Positions 30,676-38,400 of a stretch of 41,691 nt of DNA are shown one piece after another. The stretch is taken from IMG/VR virus record IMGVR_UViG_3300021964_000004, positions 1 to 41,691 of that record. The stretch is one strand, 5' to 3'. The stretch comes from a virus. The notes beneath the pieces are model-generated. The model ran no database searches and was not told the origin of the DNA. It was given only the letters and a program-made list of their open reading frames with translations. A program made the translations under genes and the position numbers. The first letter of the stretch is position 1. Each line of letters starts with the position of its first letter.

Positions 30676-30815
30676 GTGTTAACCTATCAGACAAGACCAT
30701 AGGCATCTTGCCGTGGTGCTACCTATAACACTTGACTTTAGCTCTGGTAGCTGCAAGCTATAAGTCCATTACTCTACGGTTTTAATACGAGCTTTCTACG
30801 TAGGCTTTGAAAGCT
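30676..30815 (-). ncRNA. Structured leader RNA before the scaffold/capsid genes
   Basis: In the minus-strand transcript, three helices follow one another: AGCTTTC/GAAAGCT (30790-30796 with 30809-30815), GACTT-A-TAGCT with AGCTAAAGTC (30734-30743 with 30756-30766, one bulged A), and GTGTTA/TAACAC (30676-30681 with 30726-30731) enclosing ATAGG/CCTAT (30699-30703 with 30722-30726). No open reading frame fills this 195-nt gap. It may stabilise the capsid mRNA or control its translation. Confidence 0.5.
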
Positions 30816-30858
30816 GAGTGCAGGTCTATTTGTAGCGGACCACGCAACGCATATGTAT

Positions 30859-30864
30859 ATTATA
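30859..30864 (-). promoter_or_regulatory. Possible internal late promoter (-10 only)
   Basis: A perfect minus-strand TATAAT lies just after the stop of the 319-aa gene, ahead of the structured leader and capsid cluster. No good -35 is found at 16-18 bp spacing. It could give extra transcripts for the abundant scaffold and capsid proteins, but the DNA is AT-rich and the match may be chance. Confidence 0.35.
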
Positions 30865-30866
30865 CA

Positions 30867-31826
30867 CTAATCTGCTATAAGTCCAGTAATTTCGTCACCT
30901 TTTTTAGCAGCACCTAATGTAATACCTTGTTTAGATTGAAGTTCTGCTTGTACACGTTGTATACGTTTCTGAGCTTCTACATCGCCTAATGCAGCTTCTT
31001 CAAGTGTTTCTAACTTTAAATCTCTACCAATTGTTGTAGCTTGTTGCATAACAGTACCAGCAGTTTCATACAAACTCTTAGCTTGTTGTTGTGTTAAACC
31101 AAGATTTTTAAGCTCTTGAAATCTAGCAAATGATGTACTAAATCCTCTTGATGCAGCTTCAGCTTGCAATTGTATAGTTGCTATTTCACCAGCTAATACT
31201 TTATCTTGTATCTTAGGATTAATTAACGCAGCAAATATTGTAGGTTGGTCAACAGTAATGTTATATCGTTCTCTAAATAATGTTTCTACTTCAGGTATTT
31301 GATTAACTACACCAGAATATACAACATCTACACGTTGTTGAAACTCAGCACCAGATACTTCTCCAGTAATCATTTCTTTAAAATCATCTTCAAAATCTGT
31401 ATAATCTTGTATTCCTACTTCACCTAATGTTTGTTTGTAGGTAGCTATTGTAGATTCTGCTGATAGTTCATCCATTATTAAAGAACCATCTTCACGTTCT
31501 AAATATCCGTAATTATCTTTCCATTCTTTAGTTTGTCTAGTAGCACCTAAAGCAATATTAGGGTCACCTGATTTAACCCAATTTTTAGCAAATTGCTCTA
31601 CAACTTTTGGAGGTAAAAACGAATACATAGCTTTTGCAAGGTCTTTACCTTCTGATACAGTTCTACCTGATTCAGCATCTCCACCAAAGTTTTGTCCACC
31701 TGTAGCAAATGATGCAGCTTGTGCTTCAGCATAATTAGTTGTATAACCAACTTTAGCTAATTCTTTTGCTTCATCAGGAGATACTTCATAACCTTCAAGA
31801 AAATCTTTTCTATATACTCTAACCAT
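30867..31826 (-). CDS. Presumed internal virion protein, 319 aa
   Basis: A helical, acidic protein in the row of large genes between the giant protein and the scaffold. It has long helices with few hydrophobic breaks (RGFSTSFARFQELKNLGL, then AQKRIQRVQAELQSKQG). Such rows commonly encode ejection or internal core proteins. No family is recognised. It starts overlapping the previous stop by one base. Confidence 0.65.
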   Translation of the reverse strand: MVRVYRKDFLEGYEVSPDEAKELAKVGYTTNYAEAQAASFATGGQNFGGDAESGRTVSEGKDLAKAMYSFLPPKVVEQFAKNWVKSGDPNIALGATRQTKEWKDNYGYLEREDGSLIMDELSAESTIATYKQTLGEVGIQDYTDFEDDFKEMITGEVSGAEFQQRVDVVYSGVVNQIPEVETLFRERYNITVDQPTIFAALINPKIQDKVLAGEIATIQLQAEAASRGFSTSFARFQELKNLGLTQQQAKSLYETAGTVMQQATTIGRDLKLETLEEAALGDVEAQKRIQRVQAELQSKQGITLGAAKKGDEITGLIAD

Positions 31827-33043
31827 TATCTACCTTCCACATATGCAGTACTTTGTACTACACCACTACCAAATGTTGACATCATTGCTCTAGTCAAATC
31901 ATCTTTTGTTTTTTGATAACCACGTTCTAAACCTATTTCACGTAAATATTCTTGTTCTTTAGAAGTGTCATTCATACGTATTATAGAATCAAGAACAGGG
32001 TCATCTTCTTTTAATTCTATACCTAAAACATTTTTTGCAACTTGTTTTTTAGAACTAACAATAAAGTTCCAATCAACATCTTCATCGTACATATTGTATA
32101 ACGAGTATCTTTGTTTTTTTAACTTACTTGCAAATACATCTGCATAATCTGCATCAGCTCTAATCTTTCCAGCTTCAGCTGCAATATTAACTGTATCATG
32201 TAGGTATGAAGGTAAATACTGGTCTAATAAATCCTGTACAGTTTTTTCTTTAGCACTTGTAACACTAACTTCTCCACCTTCAAGTATCGTTTTAAATGTT
32301 GCATTTAAGTTTTGTGCGTTTAATGAGTAAGGGTCAGTTGCACCAGCTATTTGCCTATTAGCTTCTGATAAACTCATTGCACCTTTAGCAACACTATCAG
32401 CTAACCAATCAATAGCAGCTTCTGGTATAGAACCACCTGATGCTTCCACAATTGTTGTAAGATAATTTTTATTTTCATTTTTTGTATTTTGAAAACCAAT
32501 AGGGTCAGTCTTAGCCATTTCTTGTGCATCAAGCATTTCTTGAGATAATTCAAGTCTTGATAATATATCTCCATATGCTGGTGTACCTTTAAACTGTTTT
32601 ACAGCTTCATCAACATCTCCATCTAATGTTGCTGATATAGCAGCAATTTGAGATAAATACTCATCATCAGTCCATAATGTTGTAGCAGCACCATATGTTT
32701 CAACTAGATTTTGTGTTGATGTAAAAAAGTCACCTAGTATATCTGCAGCATCATCTGCTATTGCAGGAGTAATTTGTCCTACTGCAAGAGGTACACTAAC
32801 CAATCTATCGTTTTTATAAAAACCTGCATTAAATGTTTTACTATCTGTTGTATAAATACCAGCTTTAGCAATTGCATCTTTTTCAGCATCTCCTGTATCT
32901 ACGTAATCAGTTAAGTCAGATAAAGTAGCATCTGATGGTGTATCAAATACATAAATTGTACTACCTACGTCAACTATAATTTTATATTCTTTTGTATCTG
33001 TAATGTACATTATCTGTGCTGATTTATCTGATTTAACCTTCAT
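31826..33043 (-). CDS. Presumed internal virion protein, 405 aa
   Basis: A mostly helical protein with a beta-like N-terminus (AQIMYITDTKEYKIIVDVG). Ends with helical segments (REIGLERGYQKTKDDLTRAM). It overlaps the Nudix gene by 11 nt and the 319-aa gene by one base. Position suggests an internal core or ejection protein; no family recognised. Confidence 0.65.
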   Translation of the reverse strand: MKVKSDKSAQIMYITDTKEYKIIVDVGSTIYVFDTPSDATLSDLTDYVDTGDAEKDAIAKAGIYTTDSKTFNAGFYKNDRLVSVPLAVGQITPAIADDAADILGDFFTSTQNLVETYGAATTLWTDDEYLSQIAAISATLDGDVDEAVKQFKGTPAYGDILSRLELSQEMLDAQEMAKTDPIGFQNTKNENKNYLTTIVEASGGSIPEAAIDWLADSVAKGAMSLSEANRQIAGATDPYSLNAQNLNATFKTILEGGEVSVTSAKEKTVQDLLDQYLPSYLHDTVNIAAEAGKIRADADYADVFASKLKKQRYSLYNMYDEDVDWNFIVSSKKQVAKNVLGIELKEDDPVLDSIIRMNDTSKEQEYLREIGLERGYQKTKDDLTRAMMSTFGSGVVQSTAYVEGR

Positions 33044-34202
33044 TAAATATTCCTTTTATTCTTTTAGCTCCTTCAACTAACCATTCACTACCATATTTAC
33101 CAGTAACTTTATTAACAACTTCATCTAATTGATAGCTAGGACTAAATTCCATTTGTTCTGCAAATCCTTCTATACCTGCAATTAAAGCATCCATACCTGG
33201 TTCTTCACTACCTTTTGCAACTTGTTTACCTGTTAATGCTGCACCAGTTGATAAATTCATAACAGCAGGTCCAGTTGTTTCTCCTAAATATTTTCCTCCA
33301 CCTTTTGCCATTCCACGTAATATACCAGCTAATAAGTTTTGTGTTTCTAATTCTATCCAAGGTTTTACTATTGAACCTAAACCTACTTTTCCTAAAGCTA
33401 CTTCTAAAGCTTCTGATACAGGGTCTAATGCACCTGCACCTAAACGTCCTAAAAGACCGCCTAGTTGTTTAGGATTAACACCTTTTTGTTTTGCAACAGC
33501 TTTATAATCTATACCATAAAAGTCATCTGCAAATTTCATTGCATTATCATTTGCTTTATTAATACTCATTAAAGGTTGATTATCTAAAGTACGTTTTTTA
33601 TTTATTTCTTCCATAAAATTAATATTACGTGTTCTATCTTTATCTACTATTTCTTGTAAAGCAGGAGCTGTAGGAGAATTTAATTCAACAGCAGTATCAT
33701 GTATCCATTCACTATGTAAAAATGCTACATCAACTTTACCTGAAACAATATCTTCTACTGGTACAAACTTTGCAGATACTGCATCATCTCCAGCTTTAGG
33801 TACAAAATTTTCATCAACTAAAAATATTTTACCGCTTACATCTACACCATCAGCAAATCTAACATCCCAATCATATCTATTCATTTTTGTAGGTAAATCA
33901 ATTGTTTGTTTAATATCTGTATCTTTTAACCCTGTTTCTTCTAATGCTTCTCTAGCAACAAAATCTTCAACAGAATCAGATTCTTCTTTAAATCCACCAG
34001 GTAATGCTAGGCCTCCTTGATGAGGTCCTCTTTTACGTTCAATTAATAATACATCAAAACTATCACCATTAGGTTTTACAATAATTGCATCACCAGTAGT
34101 TTGTTTACCTGTTTTTTTATAAACAAAATCATTAGTAACTTCATTAACCTCTGGTGAAAAATCAGGATTATAATATGGGTCTTCTTTAGGGTTTCTAGCC
34201 AT
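33033..34202 (-). CDS. Nudix-domain protein fused to a virion-like C-terminal part, 389 aa
   Basis: Residues 35-170 form a Nudix hydrolase domain. The Nudix box occupies 70-92: Gly-x5-(Asp76 in place of Glu)-x7-REALEETGL, with the catalytic REUxEE core intact. Nudix enzymes cut nucleoside diphosphate-linked compounds such as ADP-ribose, NAD or nucleotide triphosphates; the substrate is not evident. The C-terminal 200 residues are Gly/Ala-rich and helical (LLGRLGAGALDPVSEALEVALG), unlike enzymes and like internal virion proteins. The gene is within the virion cluster, so the enzyme may travel in the particle and be injected. Confidence 0.82.
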   Translation of the reverse strand: MARNPKEDPYYNPDFSPEVNEVTNDFVYKKTGKQTTGDAIIVKPNGDSFDVLLIERKRGPHQGGLALPGGFKEESDSVEDFVAREALEETGLKDTDIKQTIDLPTKMNRYDWDVRFADGVDVSGKIFLVDENFVPKAGDDAVSAKFVPVEDIVSGKVDVAFLHSEWIHDTAVELNSPTAPALQEIVDKDRTRNINFMEEINKKRTLDNQPLMSINKANDNAMKFADDFYGIDYKAVAKQKGVNPKQLGGLLGRLGAGALDPVSEALEVALGKVGLGSIVKPWIELETQNLLAGILRGMAKGGGKYLGETTGPAVMNLSTGAALTGKQVAKGSEEPGMDALIAGIEGFAEQMEFSPSYQLDEVVNKVTGKYGSEWLVEGAKRIKGIFNEG

Positions 34203-35491
34203 TATCCTCCATACATAGCAGACATAATATTATTCTGCATTTCTCTAATCTGTGAACCACGTTCCCAAGCTTCCATCTCTCCACCAAGTTCTTCTTCAAA
34301 CTTAGCTTCAAATATTTCAGCTGGTGTCATAGGTTGCATTTCTTGCAAGTTACCAAAATCTAATCTTTGACCTGTAACTGTATCTACACGTCTAGGTCTT
34401 TCTGTTACTGGGTCAACTGTAAATTTAGTATCGTATATAGGCTTTGTAGTTATATCCATATTTTCTACTTCGTATTTAAAACGTTCTAATTGTGTATAAC
34501 TATCTGAATAACTTTGTGCTAAAGCTGTTGACCAATCACTTAATTCTTTTGCTGAAGGACTTCTACCTGTATTAGCAACAAAATAAGCTTCTACCATATC
34601 ATCTAGTGTTTCTTTTTTAGGAGGAAGATATTTAATTTTTTCAGCTTCTAATTCTTCTTCTAATGCAAATTTCTTTAAATCAACATTTGCTTTAGCTAGT
34701 TCTTTAACTGCATAATTAAATAAATTTCTTTCAAAAGATACATCCATATTTTCATATTCAATATCACTAAAAAATACAGGTTCTTCTGATAATATTTGAT
34801 TTCTTAATGGTGTACCTTCAGCAGCATTAATATTTTTATCTGCCCAATTCATAACAGTTTCAATTATTCCTCTTAATTTTTCACTGTATACACCTTTAGT
34901 TCCAGCAAAATCTTGTGGTGTAGCTATATCATTTTGTATTAAATAATTTTGAAACGCTACTATTTCTTGAGTGGAAGCTGCTTGTGAAAATATATTAGAA
35001 AATAAAACATTATTAAAATATCCATCAAAAACTTGTAATGTACCATCAGCTTGTTCTAGTAACCTTGTTCCTGTTTCAGATGACAATTGAAATGCCATGT
35101 TTTTAACTTCTTGTTTTATAGCTTCAGCAGCATCTTCAGCAGATATATCTCCACGAGCTTCTTGCATATTTATTTGTTCAAGAGCGCTAGTAAGATACTG
35201 TCTTTGCTCATTATTATATTTATAACCTTGTTCTTTTTCTATAGCATCAATATCTGGTTTATATTTATCCTCAACATTTTTAATTGCTGTATCAAGTATT
35301 TCTTTAAATTTATCCATATCTTTAGCAGCTCTAGCAGCAATAAGGTCGCTGATTAATTCTTCTTGACTTGAAAAATATATATTTTCTTTAAGATTATTTA
35401 TTTCTGATACAACATTAAAAGTACCTTCAGTAGGTACACCTAATACATCGTAACTTCTTAATATTTCAATTATTTGTTCGTCTGTTGTCAT
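34202..35491 (-). CDS. Presumed internal virion protein, 429 aa
   Basis: A helical, acidic protein (many Glu, Asp, Lys; TSALEQINMQEARGDISAED, then a NTGRSPSAKELSDW loop). It overlaps the giant gene by 4 nt and the Nudix gene by one base. Its place in the row of large late genes suggests an internal core or ejection protein. No family recognised. Confidence 0.66.
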   Translation of the reverse strand: MTTDEQIIEILRSYDVLGVPTEGTFNVVSEINNLKENIYFSSQEELISDLIAARAAKDMDKFKEILDTAIKNVEDKYKPDIDAIEKEQGYKYNNEQRQYLTSALEQINMQEARGDISAEDAAEAIKQEVKNMAFQLSSETGTRLLEQADGTLQVFDGYFNNVLFSNIFSQAASTQEIVAFQNYLIQNDIATPQDFAGTKGVYSEKLRGIIETVMNWADKNINAAEGTPLRNQILSEEPVFFSDIEYENMDVSFERNLFNYAVKELAKANVDLKKFALEEELEAEKIKYLPPKKETLDDMVEAYFVANTGRSPSAKELSDWSTALAQSYSDSYTQLERFKYEVENMDITTKPIYDTKFTVDPVTERPRRVDTVTGQRLDFGNLQEMQPMTPAEIFEAKFEEELGGEMEAWERGSQIREMQNNIMSAMYGG

Positions 35492-38400
35492 TTTATATAA
35501 TCCAGTACTTCGTAGTCATCTCTGTATAACTTTAACATAACTCCGTTCCATACACCCCAAAAATCAGGATATTCTGCTATAATCTGCTGTGCTTTATTAT
35601 ACATCCAAATTCGCATAGATAAAGCAGTTGGGTCATTAGATGTTAACCACCAAGTAGTAGTACCTAGTACGTTACCTTTAGCCGATTCTTCCCTAGATAT
35701 TTGTTCCATTTCTTCCCAGTAAGGTAATATTTCTAAAAAGCCTTTTCCTGCTTCTTGGTCTGCAACAAAATCAATTGTTGTCCATTTGTTACGCATTTCA
35801 TTAAATATATCAGTAACAGCAGGAGGAGTTAACAAACCGTATTCATCAGCTTGAAAACCAGGTAATGCTTGTTTTAATTCTTCCCTGTATGTTGTTTTAA
35901 TTAGATTTTTTTGTGCATATGGTATATCTAGTTTTTCTAAGTTAGAACTAAATGTTTTATATCTAAAAAATCCTATAGTATCATTTACAGCTCTACGATA
36001 TTGGTCTGGTGACATTAATGATTTTTCAGCAACAATATCTCTATAATTTTTTTCTTCATTAGGATTGTCCATATTTAAGTAATAACCAGATAATTTAAGT
36101 TGGTCAAAAACTTCTTTGTTTTCTTCTTGAAATTCTTGAACGCGTTTACTGCTAGGTTTTCTACCTGTTTCTGATTGTGACTTAGGACTTGTAATATATG
36201 GATGTTCTATACCATACAAAGTTAAAAACTCAGTATATGCAGCTAAATTATTACCTTCATTTTTTTCTACAATTCTTACGTACTCATCGTAAAGTACAGC
36301 TGTACCCCATAATGCACCATCATTATCTTTAATAAAATACTCTGGTTTAAATCCAGTAGGACCAAAGAATTGATATGCAAACTGCATAAAGAATAACTTA
36401 CCTGATTTTATTTTTGCATATTCTAAAAATGCTTCATCAATTTGTTTTTGAGTAATAGATTCTGCGTCCCATTGATTTGGAAATAATGTATTTAAATAAG
36501 AATTTAATTTACCTTCATTATACAATCTCATATTTTCACCAGATGCCATACCAAATCTAAATATATCTGCAGTAGCATTAGCTCTTAATTTATGTATTTC
36601 ACGACTATCTTCTGTTATGTTTTCAAAATCTTCTGGCTTAACTAAAGCTGCAGCAAATTTTTTATAAACAGGTGATACAGCAAATGCATCAGTTATTTTT
36701 TCTGGTGGAGGGAAATCTCCAAATATACCTTCAATAACCATATCTGGTGCATTAAATTGAGATAATACTTTATTTGCAGCAAAACCTACTAATGGGTTAG
36801 GTCCTGGAACAAAACCTTGTCCTAATAAGTTAACACCTTGTACATAACCTTTTGGAGATATTTTTGTATTACTATCATCACCAAAAATTATATTTGACAT
36901 CCAACCACCAAATGGCAATACAAACATATCTTTATCTGGTTCATTAGGATTTTGTGTAAAGAAACCATCTTCAGAGCTACTACCAAAATCATCAGCAGCA
37001 GTACCACCTCTTAAACCTACATATCCTTTTCTTAATACTGTTGGATTTGCAGCTAACAATTGTCCCCAAGTTTGGAAGACTTCAAACCATACTTCTACGA
37101 ATGGGAATATATTTAATAACTTATCTGATAATGCATGCTTTTGTGATGTATCATAGAGAAGATTTTTAACCATTGCTAAACCAAAAGCTTTACTTTCTAC
37201 ATTCATTGCATCGTAATCTGTAATAGTACCTTTTTTCCATAGGTTGGATAAACCTTTTAATTCATCAATAACAGATTGTGGAACTGCAGCATCTTGTGCT
37301 TCTTTAATAAATTGTTTTTGTAAAGCAGGAGAATAATTTTTAAATTGACTTGTAATGTATTCCCATCGATATTGTTTAAATACTGGTGACCTATTTAAAT
37401 ATCCAATAGGTTTAGTAATTAAATTATCAAATGCAACATTTAACATTTCATCCCAACCACCTTGTAATAAACTACTATTTTCATCAATTAATTTTCTAGT
37501 AATTTTTACAGCACCACCGTTAACACCTTCATCATAAAATCTACCTAATTCATCAAGCACTGCTTTCTTTTTAAACATTTTTAATGATTTTTCAGGATTT
37601 TCAAAAAAGTCTAATACTTTACCGTCTTTTGTTTTTAATTGACCTTTAGCAATAGCTTCACGAATAGCAGGTTCACCTAAGTTTTTACTTGTTAAATTAT
37701 AACGATATGTACCATCTTTTTGTTTAAATAAATCTTTACCTTCTACTACATCACCACCAGATTTAATACGTATACGTGATTCAAGATATTGTAAATGTTG
37801 GTCAAGAAAATCTCCATCTTTTAATATTTCTTGCCATTTAGAACCACCATCTTTTACATATTGCATTCTTACATCTCTACCAGCAGGAGAAGATAACCAT
37901 TCATTTAATGCTTTAGAACCATAACCAAACTCAGCAACTTTTTGTGCAAGTCCTTCAGTTCTTAAAAATAATAATTCTGCAAACCATTGTTGAGCATATT
38001 CATCTCTTTTTAGTTCATCAGGTAACTTAGCTAAGTATTCAGTATTCTTTTTATTTCTAGTAGGACCTATTAATTCTGTAGCTTTAAAACTATTTTTACT
38101 AGCTTCTATAGCTTCAATAGATGCTAATAATTCAACACCATCATCGCTATATTCTGCTTTACGTATTCTGTCTAAAGGTATTTTAGAAATAACTTTACCA
38201 ACTTTAGAATTAGGGTCGTGCGCAGCTAACCATTGTATATATTTAAATGGATGATTATATATACCTGATAATCCAGATGTAGCAATACGTGCTTGTTCTT
38301 CTAAAAATACACGAGTAAAAAATGCAGCTCTTAACAAAACAAATGGTTTAAATACATTTCTTGTGTAAAAAGATAAAATATTACCAACAAAATCTTCTTC

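Noticed and set aside
30673-30866. A tRNA gene in the gap before the scaffold gene
   Set aside because: The pairings do not make a cloverleaf, and there is no GGTTCGA-type T-arm or proper anticodon arm on either strand.
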